Source: Geobacillus icigianus
Lineage (GTDB): Bacteria; Bacillota; Bacilli; Bacillales; Anoxybacillaceae
Assembly (NCBI RefSeq): GCF_000750005.1
Contig: NZ_JPYA01000083.1
Coordinates: 10,642-74,641 of the forward strand
Direction: 5' to 3'
DNA length: 64,000 nucleotides
In this document: piece after piece, positions 46,886 to 54,762 of the stretch
Layout: every line of letters begins with the position of its first letter
How positions within the stretch are numbered: the first letter of the stretch is position 1
Position numbers and translations under genes: made by a program
The notes under the pieces: generated by a model
What the model was told of the DNA's origin: nothing
Database searches by the model: none
The model's input: only the letters and a program-made list of their open reading frames with translations

Positions 46886-48421
46886 ATGGGGAACCGTCTT
46901 GGTGTACTGTTCATCCTTCCGTTCCTTCTTTTTTATGCCATGCCGGCTGCGGCGGCGGAAAAAGAAGAACGGACGTGGCAAGACGAAGCGATTTATTTCA
47001 TCATGGTCGACCGTTTCAACAATATGGATCCGACGAACGACCGAGACGTCAATGTCAACGACCCAAAAGGATATTTTGGCGGGGATTTAAAAGGAGTGAC
47101 CGCGAAGCTCGATTACATCAAGGAAATGGGGTTTACCGCCATTTGGCTGACGCCGGTGTTTGAAAACATGCCGGGCGGCTATCATGGATATTGGATCAAA
47201 GATTTTTATCGCGTCGACCCGCATTTCGGCACGCTCGATGACTTGAAAACGCTGGTCAAAGAGGCGCACCGGCGCGACATGAAAGTCATTTTGGACTTTG
47301 TTGCCAACCATGTCGGTTACGACCATCCGTGGCTTCAAGATCCGGCGAAAAAAGACTGGTTCCACCCGAAGAAAGAGATTTTTGACTGGAACAATCAAAA
47401 GCAAGTAGAAAACGGCTGGGTGTATGGGCTTCCCGATCTGGCACAGGAAAACCCGGAAGTGAAAAAATACCTCATTGACGCCGCCAAATGGTGGATCAAA
47501 GAGACCGACATTGACGGCTACCGGCTCGATACGGTGCGGCATGTGCCGAAATCGTTTTGGCAAGAATTTTCTAAAGAAGTGAAGGCGGTGAAGAAAGACG
47601 TTTTCCTTCTCGGTGAAGTGTGGAGCGACGATCCGCGCTATATCGCCGATTACGGGAAGTACGGCATCGATGGGTTTGTCGATTACCCGCTCTATGGCGC
47701 GGTGAAGCAGTCGCTTGCGAGGCGCGATGCTTCGCTCCGCCCGCTCTATGATGTCTGGGAGTACAACCAAACGTTTTACGACCGCCCGTATTGGCTTGGG
47801 ACGTTTTTGGACAACCATGATAATGTCCGGTTTACAAAGCTAGCGATTGACAACCGCAACAACCCGATTTCGCGCATCAAACTAGCCATGACGTATTTGT
47901 TCACCGCCCCAGGCATCCCGATCATGTATTATGGAACGGAAATCGCGATGAACGGCGGCCCCGATCCGGACAACCGCCGGTTGATGGACTTCCGCGCCGA
48001 CCCGGAAATCATCGATTACTTAAAAAAAATCGGCCCGCTCCGTCAACAGCTGCCGTCGTTGCGGCGCGGCGATTTTACGCTCTTGTATGAAAAAGACGGC
48101 ATGGCGGTGTTCAAGCGGCGCTATCGGGATGAAACCACTGTCATCGCCATCAACAATACAAGCAAAACGCAGCACGTGCATTTGACGAACGATCAGCTGC
48201 CGAAAAACAAAGAGCTGCGCGGCTTTTTATTGGACGATCTCGTCCGCGGCGATGGGGACGGCTACGATCTTGTATTGGACCGCGAAACGGCGGAAGTGTA
48301 CAAACTGCGGGACAAAACGGGGATCAACATCCCGTTTATCGCCGCGCTAGTCGCGGTTTACGCGCTATTCCTCTTGTTTTTATACATGGTGAAAAAACGG
48401 GCAAAACGGATCCATGAATAA
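46886..48421 (+). CDS. Membrane-anchored extracellular alpha-amylase
   Basis: This 511-residue GH13 alpha-amylase has a signal peptide (about 1-24, cleavage after AAA). The barrel carries DFVANHVGYDHPW near 133-145, DGYRLDTVRH (nucleophile about Asp215), LLGEVWSDD (about Glu244) and FLDNHDN (about Asp312). The C-terminus has a membrane segment (about 480-503) followed by KKRAKRIHE, so the enzyme should stay on the outer face of the membrane. No starch-binding domain is seen. AGGGGGGAAACGG precedes the ATG. Within the malEFG locus it should feed the transporter. Geobacillus GTA-type amylases are close relatives. Confidence 0.9.
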   Translation: MGNRLGVLFILPFLLFYAMPAAAAEKEERTWQDEAIYFIMVDRFNNMDPTNDRDVNVNDPKGYFGGDLKGVTAKLDYIKEMGFTAIWLTPVFENMPGGYHGYWIKDFYRVDPHFGTLDDLKTLVKEAHRRDMKVILDFVANHVGYDHPWLQDPAKKDWFHPKKEIFDWNNQKQVENGWVYGLPDLAQENPEVKKYLIDAAKWWIKETDIDGYRLDTVRHVPKSFWQEFSKEVKAVKKDVFLLGEVWSDDPRYIADYGKYGIDGFVDYPLYGAVKQSLARRDASLRPLYDVWEYNQTFYDRPYWLGTFLDNHDNVRFTKLAIDNRNNPISRIKLAMTYLFTAPGIPIMYYGTEIAMNGGPDPDNRRLMDFRADPEIIDYLKKIGPLRQQLPSLRRGDFTLLYEKDGMAVFKRRYRDETTVIAINNTSKTQHVHLTNDQLPKNKELRGFLLDDLVRGDGDGYDLVLDRETAEVYKLRDKTGINIPFIAALVAVYALFLLFLYMVKKRAKRIHE

Positions 48422-48445
48422 GAATAAATAGAAAGGAGGGGACTT

Positions 48446-49465
48446 ATGACCGTTACAATTAAAGATGTCGCCAAGCGGGCCAATGTCGCGCCGTCGACCG
48501 TATCGCGCGTCATCGCCGACAGCCCGCGCATCAGCGAGAAAACGAAGCAGCGGGTGCGCGAGGCGATGAAAGAGCTCGGCTACCATCCAAATTTTATCGC
48601 CCGCAGCCTCGCCAGCCAAGCAACGCAAGTGATCGGCATCGTCATGCCGAGCTCGGCGGACCAAGCGCTGCAAAACCCGTTTTTCCCGGAAGTGATCCGC
48701 GGCATCAGCAAAGCCGCCCATGAAAAGCGGTACGCCTTGCAAATGTCGACCGGGGAAAAAGAGAGCGACATTTACGAGCGGGTCGTCGAGATGCTGCAAG
48801 GGCGGCGCGTGGACGGCGTCATTTTGCTTTATTCAAGGCAAAACGACAAGCTGATGAAATACTTGCAAAAACATGACTTCCCATTCGTCGTCATCGGCAA
48901 GCCGCACCAAAAGGCGGAACAAGTGACCCATGTCGACAACGACAACGTGCAGGCGGGAAAGGACGCCACGACCTATTTAATCGCCCACGGCCATGAACGC
49001 ATCGCCTTTGTCGGGGGCAATCCGCAATATTTGGTGACCATCGACCGCCAAACCGGCTATGAAGAGGCGCTTCGTGAAGCGGGGCTGCCGTACCGGCCGG
49101 AATACGTCATCCATGAGGAGTTTTTGCAAGAAGGCGGCCAAGAGGCGATGAAAGAGCTGCTTTCTTTGCCCGAGCCGCCGACCGGGCTGGTGGTCGCCGA
49201 CGATCTCATGGCGCTCGGGATGCTGAAGACGCTCGATGAAATCGGCCTGCGCGTCCCCGAAGACGTGTCGATCGTCAGCTTTAACAACACCTTGCTCGCC
49301 GAAATGTCGCGCCCGCCGCTCACCTCAATCGACATCGGCATTTTCCAGCTCGGCTACGAAGCGGCGAAAAGTTTAATGGAAAAAATCGAAAACGAAGCCG
49401 AACCGATCAAGCGCATCATCATCCCGCACCGGCTTGTCGAGCGGGGGTCGTGTGCAAGGCGCTAG
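48446..49465 (+). CDS. malR: LacI-family regulator of the maltodextrin locus (MalR-like)
   Basis: This 339-residue repressor has an N-terminal LacI helix-turn-helix, TIKDVAKRANVAPSTVSRVI, and hinge ARSLASQATQVIGIVMP near 50-68. The effector domain has periplasmic-binding fold motifs HERIAFVGG and GLVVADDLMALGMLKTL. The gene lies 25 bp after the amylase gene with AAAGGAGGGG, so it is probably cotranscribed. The three LacI-type palindromes at 43052-43221 are its likely targets, and maltose or maltodextrin the likely inducer. Confidence 0.88.
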   Translation: MTVTIKDVAKRANVAPSTVSRVIADSPRISEKTKQRVREAMKELGYHPNFIARSLASQATQVIGIVMPSSADQALQNPFFPEVIRGISKAAHEKRYALQMSTGEKESDIYERVVEMLQGRRVDGVILLYSRQNDKLMKYLQKHDFPFVVIGKPHQKAEQVTHVDNDNVQAGKDATTYLIAHGHERIAFVGGNPQYLVTIDRQTGYEEALREAGLPYRPEYVIHEEFLQEGGQEAMKELLSLPEPPTGLVVADDLMALGMLKTLDEIGLRVPEDVSIVSFNNTLLAEMSRPPLTSIDIGIFQLGYEAAKSLMEKIENEAEPIKRIIIPHRLVERGSCARR

Positions 49466-49489
49466 ATCACGGAAGCGCTGTTGGGGAAA

Positions 49490-49527
49490 GGTGTCCGTCG
49501 CACGTCGCATGGGCGGGCATCTTTTTC
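49490..49527 (+). terminator. Terminator after the LacI-type regulator
   Basis: GGTGTCCGTC (49490-49499) pairs with GGCGGGCATC (49512-49521) as ten base pairs including three G-U pairs, followed by TTTTTCT. Confidence 0.7.
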
Positions 49528-49542
49528 TATTTCTACATAGAG

Positions 49543-49682
49543 CTTAGAAGGCCAGTGAAAAACCGCTGATTCCCTTCATCAATGGGGGAACGCGTGAAAA
49601 GCAGGACCGATGCAACAAAGTTTTTCTAGTTGAGAAATGAGATGGAAAAGCTGGGCCCACGAGTAAATCACCGGCCCTCTAG
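49543..49682 (+). repeat. MITE-like inverted-end repeat, copy 6
   Basis: This 140-bp element has ends CTTAGAAGGCCAGTGA and TCACCGGCCCTCTAG. The left half resembles subfamily A (CAATGGGGGAACGCGTGAAA), while the inner stem has changed to AGTTTTTC/GGAAAAGCT, still able to pair. Confidence 0.8.
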
Positions 49683-49757
49683 AAGGCCGGTGATGTGTGA
49701 AGACAATCAGCGCGCGATCTGCCTTTCTCCATTTGAGAAACCTTGCCTCATCACCAT
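49679..49757 (-). repeat. Partial MITE-like repeat abutting copy 6 (copy 7)
   Basis: CTAGAAGGCCGGTGA starts inside the right end of copy 6. On the minus strand the rest reads GATGAGGCAAGG and ends ATCACCGGCCTTCTAG, like the right half of subfamily A. The other end is missing. Confidence 0.6.
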
Positions 49758-49978
49758 GCATTCAAGATCCAGACAATCAAAGGGATGACGATCACAAAGC
49801 CTAATATAAGATAACTGAAATACCGAAGCCATTTGGGTGCGGATTTTACTTTCAAGCTCTCTCGTTTCCATGCTCCGCCTGTTACGATTCTTTCAAAATC
49901 TTCAATGGGCGAAAAAATTTGCTCGTTATCTTTTTTCGGATATTCCTCCGTTGCTTGCGTTTCGTGAAGATCCTTCAT
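49751..49978 (-). CDS. Small membrane-anchored hypothetical protein
   Basis: This 75-residue protein has a charged N-terminal part (MKDLHETQATEEYPKKDNEQ) and one C-terminal membrane segment (about 53-72, YFSYLILGFVIVIPLIVWIL). ATG 49978 has AGAAGGTG upstream; GTG 49987 is an alternative. I do not recognise the family. It lies 40 bp downstream of another membrane protein gene on the same strand and may be cotranscribed with it. Confidence 0.65.
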   Translation of the reverse strand: MKDLHETQATEEYPKKDNEQIFSPIEDFERIVTGGAWKRESLKVKSAPKWLRYFSYLILGFVIVIPLIVWILNAW

Positions 49979-50027
49979 GACCGTCACCTTCTTTTTCAGT
50001 ATTGGTGAACTACCCCCACTTAATTTT

Positions 50028-50447
50028 CTAGCGAAAAAAACTTACTATGACTCCGTAGAAAAGATGCCCAATTTGCCAGCAAAGGAGCGCCACGCCTGAG
50101 GTCAAGGGCGGCGTTCGCTCTGACAGGGCGGTTGTCGGATAAAGGATAAGACCAAGCAAAAAGCAAACAATAGGAAGGCGGATGAACATTTGCTGAGTGG
50201 TCCACTGTTGCTTGACCGCAACATAGAAAAGGCTTACTGCCAATACGATCGATATAAGTAGATGAAAAGAAAACTCGACCGCTTCCGAAAAGGCAAAGCG
50301 ATTGAAAACGGGGACATAATCGATATTTAGAAGCAGTGTATACAGTTTGATGTTCCAATATGCCTCAAGCATTTTAAAAAACAAGCCAAGCCATATGCCT
50401 GACACCAAGCCAGCCACAATTCCTTTTATGACAAGCGAGCGACTCAT
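50028..50447 (-). CDS. Four-segment membrane protein of unknown function
   Basis: This 139-residue protein has four predicted membrane segments (about 8-28, 55-80, 88-105, 115-138) with short loops, one containing YPTTALSERTPPLTSG. GGGAGAGAAGTC precedes the ATG. I do not recognise the family. The 5' flank is AT-rich; a Fur-like match there was too weak to report. Confidence 0.7.
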   Translation of the reverse strand: MSRSLVIKGIVAGLVSGIWLGLFFKMLEAYWNIKLYTLLLNIDYVPVFNRFAFSEAVEFSFHLLISIVLAVSLFYVAVKQQWTTQQMFIRLPIVCFLLGLILYPTTALSERTPPLTSGVALLCWQIGHLFYGVIVSFFR

Positions 50448-50693
50448 GACTTCTCTCCCTTTATTAAATAATCAGTCTTAAATCTATAAAAGGACTGACA
50501 TATCATAGTAATAATCATTCAGTATTCTCATTGTATTATCATCTTGTATTGGTTGTAAAGCAAGCATTGGTTAAGGCTCACCTACCAGAAACATTGTGAT
50601 AGGCTAAAGAATGTTTGCATAGGAGATTCATTATACTATACAATGGAATCAATCGGTAAGCAGCATTTTTGAACCAAAAGGAAGGGGAACAGT

Positions 50694-50972
50694 ATGGCAG
50701 GGATACAAGTAGAACAATCGAATGATCATTTAGTGATTCGTTGGCTGTTATCGGACATAGAAATCCCTCTCTCTGATATTGTAGAAGTAACACTTGACGA
50801 TACTTATGCTGGGGAGGAGAAGACAGCGATCAGAATTGGTACGCCATACGGGGAAACCGATAGATTGGTCATTCGCACCCATGCGAATACTTATATTTTG
50901 TTTACGACTGATGCGGCCAACCTTAAAAACAAAATTGGCTCGTTTCAAAACGATGTGCGTAAACACCAATGA
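50694..50972 (+). CDS. SunI/YnzG-like family protein
   Basis: This 92-residue protein shares the look of the SunI (sublancin immunity)/YnzG family: LVIRWLLSDIEIPLSDIVEVTLDDTY near 13-38, then IRIGTPYGETDRLVIRT and YILFTTDAANL near 70-80, a small PH-like beta barrel. In B. subtilis SunI protects against the glycocin sublancin, but many relatives have no bacteriocin partner. AAAAGGAAGGGG precedes the ATG. It stands alone; no bacteriocin gene is adjacent, and the bacteriocin cluster in this window is 10 kb away and of another class. Confidence 0.75.
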   Translation: MAGIQVEQSNDHLVIRWLLSDIEIPLSDIVEVTLDDTYAGEEKTAIRIGTPYGETDRLVIRTHANTYILFTTDAANLKNKIGSFQNDVRKHQ

Positions 50973-51076
50973 TATTCTCGTTCTTACAGACATCGGTTAG
51001 ATAACCGTTGTCTTTTTTTGTTTGCCAAAATCAGTACTCTCGGATGATCATGGTGAGCAAACGAAAATCATAAAGC

Positions 51077-51215
51077 CTAGGAGACCGGTGATTTAAGGGG
51101 ACAAGTCGCTTATCAAGCCCGTTTCTCAAATAGATAAGCCTTGTCGCATCAGGATCGCCTTTCAAGCGTTCCCCCATTGCTCAAGAGAAACAACCGTTTT
51201 TCACCAGCCTCCTAG
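51077..51215 (-). repeat. MITE-like inverted-end repeat, subfamily A, copy 8
   Basis: This 139-bp element has ends CTAGGAGACCGGTGA and TCACCAGCCTCCTAG. On the minus strand it is the closest match to copy 1 in the window. GCTTATC and GATAAGC pair perfectly inside. It lies between the SunI-like gene and the small operon at 51289. Confidence 0.88.
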
Positions 51216-51242
51216 CGGTCAGGAGATGAAGAATTTGATCTT

Positions 51243-51270
51243 TTGTATATTTTTATATACAATTGTATAC
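51243..51270. promoter_or_regulatory. Palindromic operator-like site before the 51289-52190 genes
   Basis: TTGTATAT and ATATACAA form a perfect 8-bp inverted repeat with a TTTT spacer (51243-51262), followed directly by a third half-site TTGTATAC (51263-51270). The ribosome site AAAGGAGGGG starts three bases further on. The arrangement looks like an operator for a PadR- or GntR-type regulator, but no regulator gene is adjacent. Confidence 0.55.
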
Positions 51271-51288
51271 AGAAAGGAGGGGAGAAGG

Positions 51289-51450
51289 ATGGAACTGAGG
51301 CGTCGATATGATCACCATGAAGGATGGGAGTTGGTCCGGCAATGAAACCGCTACTTGAATGAACAGTTTGCTCCGCAAGATGAAGTGCTTGCCAGTGTCT
51401 TACGATCGGTGGCGAGAGTGAAAGAAACGATGGGAAAGGAGGAAAGATGA
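51289..51450 (+). pseudogene. Small gene with an in-frame UGA stop
   Basis: ATG 51289, behind AAAGGAGGGGAGAAGG, reads MELRRRYDHHEGWELVRQ, then TGA at 51343-51345. The same frame continues for 34 more residues (NRYLNEQFAPQDEVLAS...) to a TGA at 51448 that lies just before the next gene's start. The second part looks like normal protein and overlaps the next ribosome site as in an operon. The simplest reading is a nonsense mutation of TGG or CGA. I do not recognise the 52-residue product. Confidence 0.55.
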
Positions 51451-51454
51451 GCAA

Positions 51455-51826
51455 ATGCATGGACATTTTTTCCCCGGGGATGGGCATTCATTCGAAGGTC
51501 ATCCCCCTTGGAAAGGCCCCCATATGCGCATGGGGCCTCATCGCGGCGCCAAAACATTTCGACGGGGACGGGTGCTCGATTTTTTACAAAGGTTATACGT
51601 CAAGCGTGAGACCTTAAAGCAGCAGTTGCAGTCGCCAGAGCTTCAATCGATTCATCCTGTGTTGACGGGGGAATTGAAAGCGATCGAAATGGTGATCAAC
51701 GAATTCATTCAGTCGTTTGACATTCATGATGATGAGTTGAACATGATGTTGGGGATCCACAAGTCCGATGATGCCCAAATCGCTGAACGCGATGATGAAG
51801 GCAATGGCGAAGTAGGAAAGGAATGA
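51455..51826 (+). CDS. Hypothetical protein with His-rich N-terminus
   Basis: This 123-residue protein starts MHGHFFPGDGHSFEGHPPWK with about eight His in the first 30 residues, then a basic stretch and a helical domain (about 45-95, VLDFLQRLYVKRETLKQQL). The N-terminus resembles the Gly/His-rich leader seen on some PadR-type regulators, but no winged helix follows. The His-rich part may bind metal or haem; that is inference. GGAAAGGAGG precedes the ATG at 13 bases, rather far. It lies between the broken small gene and a monooxygenase gene. Confidence 0.6.
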   Translation: MHGHFFPGDGHSFEGHPPWKGPHMRMGPHRGAKTFRRGRVLDFLQRLYVKRETLKQQLQSPELQSIHPVLTGELKAIEMVINEFIQSFDIHDDELNMMLGIHKSDDAQIAERDDEGNGEVGKE

Positions 51827-51851
51827 CCATCCAAAAAAGGAGAGAGGATTC

Positions 51852-52190
51852 ATGTTTGTGCAAATGCGCAAAATTACAGTGGCGGAAGGATTCGCTGACC
51901 AAGTGGTTGAACGCTTTCAAAAACCAGGAATCATCGAGCAGCAAGAAGGATTTGTTGATTTAAAAATTTTAGTAAAAAAAACGCGTCGTGGTGATGAGGA
52001 AGTCGTGCTTCTGATCACATGGGAATCGGAAGAACATTGGAAAAAGTGGGAGAAAAGCGACGCGCACATCGCCGGTCATAAAGCGAAACGAAATGAGCCC
52101 AAACCGGAGTTTATTCTTCATGTAGAAGTAGGGCATTACGAAGTAAAAGCAGTGAAACAAGGGGGACAGTCGGCAGCGGCCGAAGATTGA
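51852..52190 (+). CDS. Antibiotic biosynthesis monooxygenase / IsdG-HmoA-like protein
   Basis: This 112-residue ferredoxin-like fold protein is similar to haem-degrading monooxygenases (IsdG, HmoA): ITVAEGFADQVVERFQKPG, EGFVDLKILV, VLLITWESEEHWKKWEKS and AHIAGHKA. Trp and His of the IsdG Asn-Trp-His triad have counterparts (Trp near 58, His near 75), but the N-terminal Asn is not seen (MRKITV). So haem degradation is possible, not certain. AAAAAGGAGAGAGG precedes the ATG. Confidence 0.75.
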   Translation: MFVQMRKITVAEGFADQVVERFQKPGIIEQQEGFVDLKILVKKTRRGDEEVVLLITWESEEHWKKWEKSDAHIAGHKAKRNEPKPEFILHVEVGHYEVKAVKQGGQSAAAED

Positions 52191-52203
52191 AGGGAGACAA
52201 CAA

Positions 52204-52243
52204 AGCTCCTCTTTCACCGATGGCGGTCGGGGGAAGAGGAGCT
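52204..52243. terminator. Hairpin after the monooxygenase gene
   Basis: AGCTCCTCTT (52204-52213) pairs perfectly with AAGAGGAGCT (52234-52243), 20-base loop. The downstream GTTATTGTTTTG is only partly T-rich. It may also end transcription from the remnant on the minus strand. Confidence 0.55.
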
Positions 52244-52251
52244 GAACAGGT

Positions 52252-52413
52252 TATTGTTTTGCTTCGTTTCGGACATTCGGCGTTCCGTAAGTATGGAACG
52301 TTTCGACGGTTTTGTTTCCCCATGCCTGCCCTCGGCTTCTCTCTTCTTCAGTCCATGTAATCGGTTTCCAATCCGGCGCTACGACGAGATAGCCGCCGGC
52401 ACGTCCTTTTATT
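52252..52413 (-). pseudogene. 3' remnant of an unrecognised gene
   Basis: On the minus strand the frame reads GRAGGYLVVAPDWKP, then ITWTEEERSRGQAWG and ends TYGTPNVRNEAKQ followed by TAA near 52252. This is protein-like composition, but the frame is closed by a stop just upstream and holds no start codon, so only about 50 C-terminal residues survive. The rest of 52191-52699 has no gene I can support. Confidence 0.45.
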
Positions 52414-52699
52414 CAGTCCCTTCCTTTTCAAAAACAAAACCTCTGCCATAGGCAACGCACGCCCAAAGAGAGATGGGCACGATTCACACAAAGATCGGTC
52501 AGGGGCATGCTCCGTTCGCCTTTCACGGTCAAAGAAAACACCCGCCCCATCCGGGACGGGCAGAGAGAAGAGGGGCACCTTGTCAAGAAGTAGGGAACAT
52601 CGTAGCTTTATCGTACGCGATGTTTTCCCATCGTGCCATATTTTTGTAAGAAAAGGTAACGCGATTTTGTAAAAGGTTTGTCGTCAGCGGCGGCTGCCA

Positions 52700-53563
52700 T
52701 CAGCCGCTAATGAATTGGCCGCCGTCGACATGAAGCATTTGCCCGGTCATGTATGATGATTCGTCACTCGCCAAAAAGACGTAGCACGGGGCGACTTCGC
52801 TCGGCTGGCCGGGCCGTTTCATCGGGGTGTTGGCGCCGAACGTGGCGACTTGGCTGCTTTGGAATGTCGACGGGATGAGCGGTGTCCAAATCGGACCTGG
52901 GGCGACGCCGTTGACGCGGATGCCTTGGCCGACGAGCGCTTTGGCCAGCGAGCGGGTAAAGGCGACGATCGCTCCTTTTGTTGCTGAATAGTCAATCAGC
53001 TGTTCATTGCCTTCATAGGCGGTGATGGAAGCGGTGTTAATGATGACGCTGCCGTTTTTTAAGTGCGGGAGCGCCGCTTTCGTTAGGAAAAAGTAGCCGA
53101 ATACGTTCGTGCGGAACGTTTTTTCCAGCTGTGCCGCGGTGATATTGAGAACGTTCGGCTGCGGGTGCTGTTCAGCGGCGTTGTTGATGACGATGTCCAG
53201 CTTGCCGAACGTCTCGATCGTTTGTTTCACCGCCTCTTTGCAAAACGTTTCATCGCCGACGTCGCCGGCGATCGCCAAGCACTGTTTTCCTTCCTGTTCG
53301 ACGAGCCGTTTCGTTTCCGCGGCGTCCTCGTGTTCGTTCAAATACAAAATGACGACATCGGCTCCTTCTTTGGCGAAATGAACCGCGACCGCCCGGCCGA
53401 TGCCGCTGTCGCCGCCGCTGATGATGGCGACTTTATTCGCCAATTTGCCGCTTCCTTGATACGAGTCTTTGATCGTGACCGGCTGCGGGTTCATCTCCGT
53501 TTGCAGGCCCGGCTGGCGCGTCTGGTGCTGCGGCGGCAGCGTGGCTTGTTGCTTTGTGACCAT
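52700..53563 (-). CDS. SDR-family oxidoreductase (general-stress type)
   Basis: This 287-residue short-chain dehydrogenase has the cofactor motif SGGDSGIGRAVA (TGxxxGxG type) near 50-61 and NNAAEQHP near 128. The catalytic Ser in NTASITAYEG and YSATKGA (Tyr-xxx-Lys) near 188-194 are present, as is the C-terminal HVDGGQFISG. The extended N-terminus (QATLPPQHQTRQPGLQTEMN) marks the YhdF/YghA-like group induced by general stress in Bacillus. Substrate unknown. ATG 53563 follows AAGGAGGAGAAC; the frame upstream is not coding. Confidence 0.88.
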   Translation of the reverse strand: MVTKQQATLPPQHQTRQPGLQTEMNPQPVTIKDSYQGSGKLANKVAIISGGDSGIGRAVAVHFAKEGADVVILYLNEHEDAAETKRLVEQEGKQCLAIAGDVGDETFCKEAVKQTIETFGKLDIVINNAAEQHPQPNVLNITAAQLEKTFRTNVFGYFFLTKAALPHLKNGSVIINTASITAYEGNEQLIDYSATKGAIVAFTRSLAKALVGQGIRVNGVAPGPIWTPLIPSTFQSSQVATFGANTPMKRPGQPSEVAPCYVFLASDESSYMTGQMLHVDGGQFISG

Positions 53564-53694
53564 ATGTTCTCCTCCTTGGCGGGTATTGTCATCGTTAGTA
53601 TGGAACGGAGGGGCGGAAATATGTGCAACGAGGCGATGAAGGGGTCGACAGTGATCACTTTTTTGCCGACGTTTCCATCCAGATCGTTTGCCGG

Positions 53695-53965
53695 TCACGA
53701 CGCATGGTATATGCTTTTTTCTGAAGCGGTGAGGCGATAGCCGTTGAGCCGAAGGAACGGGTTCAAGGCGGCAAATCTTGTTCGTTGATTGGCGTGATGA
53801 AACGGATCATTTTGGCAGAGGCTGGCATCTAACGCTGCCGCCTTCAGCCAAAGGGGTGGGGAAGCGTCCTGACCGAAAGCGCTTTGTTTCGGGCGGTTGA
53901 CCGCGCTGTTCAGCATCTGGGAATTTACGGAACATGCTCTTTTCCTCTTCCGTTTTTTCGTTTCT
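53695..53965 (-). pseudogene. Doc/Fic-type toxin remnant
   Basis: The minus-strand frame reads RPKQSAFGQDASPPLWLKAA, then SLCQNDPFHHANQRTRFAAL and FLRLNGYRLTAS. This is the C-terminal half of a Doc (death-on-curing) protein, but the catalytic motif HPFxDGNKR has become NDPFHHANQR. The N-terminal half is absent, the preceding sequence being unrelated, and no antitoxin gene is adjacent. An inactive remnant. Confidence 0.7.
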
Positions 53966-54133
53966 TGCCATAAACGTCTTTGGGGGGAGATGACCTTTAC
54001 TTTTTGATTGAGTAAAGATAAAATAATGAGCAAAGAGGAAAGTCCTGCGGTATTTTGGCACAAGAAGCCAGCGAGCAGTTGCACGTCCATCTGAGAGATT
54101 TCATCAACGCTCAACGACTCGAAAAGCAGTTCT

Positions 54134-54184
54134 AAAATGTATGTTCGAACACGGAGCTGTCGACTCCGACATAGAGTTTCATGA
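54134..54184 (-). other. Possible mini-ORF or truncated transposase start
   Basis: Behind a near-perfect GGAGGTGATCTC ribosome site the minus strand encodes MKLYVGVDSSVFEHTF and a stop. The MKLYVGVD start recalls IS110-type transposases, whose first catalytic Asp lies there, so this may be the cut-off front of one. Only 16 residues remain. The 53564-54371 stretch otherwise holds the Doc remnant and nothing else I can name. Confidence 0.3.
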
Positions 54185-54371
54185 GATCACCTCCGTTCAT
54201 TGTAGGATCGTGGGGGTGGGACTCTTCGGGATGCCCCCGGACCGCGCATGTTGACCAGTCACCCTCGCGTATGAGAAGAACTCACGTCTCTCGGCTGCTC
54301 GAACCATTGCTTACTTCTTCGTGTTGGTAGTGTTTTAATGTCATCGAAAGCTGAAGTGAGGAGTGATATTC

Positions 54372-54731
54372 TTGAGACAGGAATCTTTGGAACAGAGAGT
54401 AGAACGGCTTGAATTTTATATTGACCTATTACGAGATTTTGCCGTTGATCCGGAAACATTTGCTATTTGGGATTGGGTCATTTCTCGTAAATTAAACAAA
54501 AGTCAGGTGGATCGCTTAATGAAGACAGCTAAAGAGTTCAATCAAGCCATTAAGATAGCGAATGAAAACGGCAATCAGCCACCAAAGTTCGAAGAGTTCA
54601 GCCGAAAAATTATTGAGATTGTCCATTTCGAAGATGATCCTGCAGATGAAGAGACTGTGTTGCAATTTTTAAAACGAATTAAAAACTCTCACAGATATTT
54701 GTCCGATTGCTACTTGACTACCACAGAATAA
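54372..54731 (+). CDS. YhaI-like (DUF1878) small protein
   Basis: This 119-residue, mainly helical soluble protein starts MRQESLEQRVERLEFYIDLL, like the YhaI/DUF1878 proteins of Bacillus, and has ISRKLNKSQVDRLMKTAKEF near 35-55. Function unknown. TTG 54372 is chosen because GTGAGGAGTG lies seven bases upstream; GTG 54363 is the alternative. The AT content is higher than in the surrounding housekeeping genes, which may point to acquisition. Confidence 0.65.
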   Translation: MRQESLEQRVERLEFYIDLLRDFAVDPETFAIWDWVISRKLNKSQVDRLMKTAKEFNQAIKIANENGNQPPKFEEFSRKIIEIVHFEDDPADEETVLQFLKRIKNSHRYLSDCYLTTTE

Positions 54732-54762
54732 CCCTCGTATCACAAATGTTTTCATTTTTTTA

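Noticed and set aside
50448..50560. Fur box upstream of the 50028 membrane protein gene
   Set aside because: The best match (AATGATTAT core) fits only about 9 of 14 positions of the palindrome.
51289..51450. Selenocysteine reading of the in-frame UGA
   Set aside because: No stem-loop of SECIS type is visible after the UGA and no selenocysteine genes are in the window; a nonsense mutation is simpler.
51447..51620. Alternative frame starting MSKCMDIFSPGMG behind the same ribosome site
   Set aside because: It is shorter and of odd composition, and it overlaps the longer 51455 frame; kept as a possibility only.
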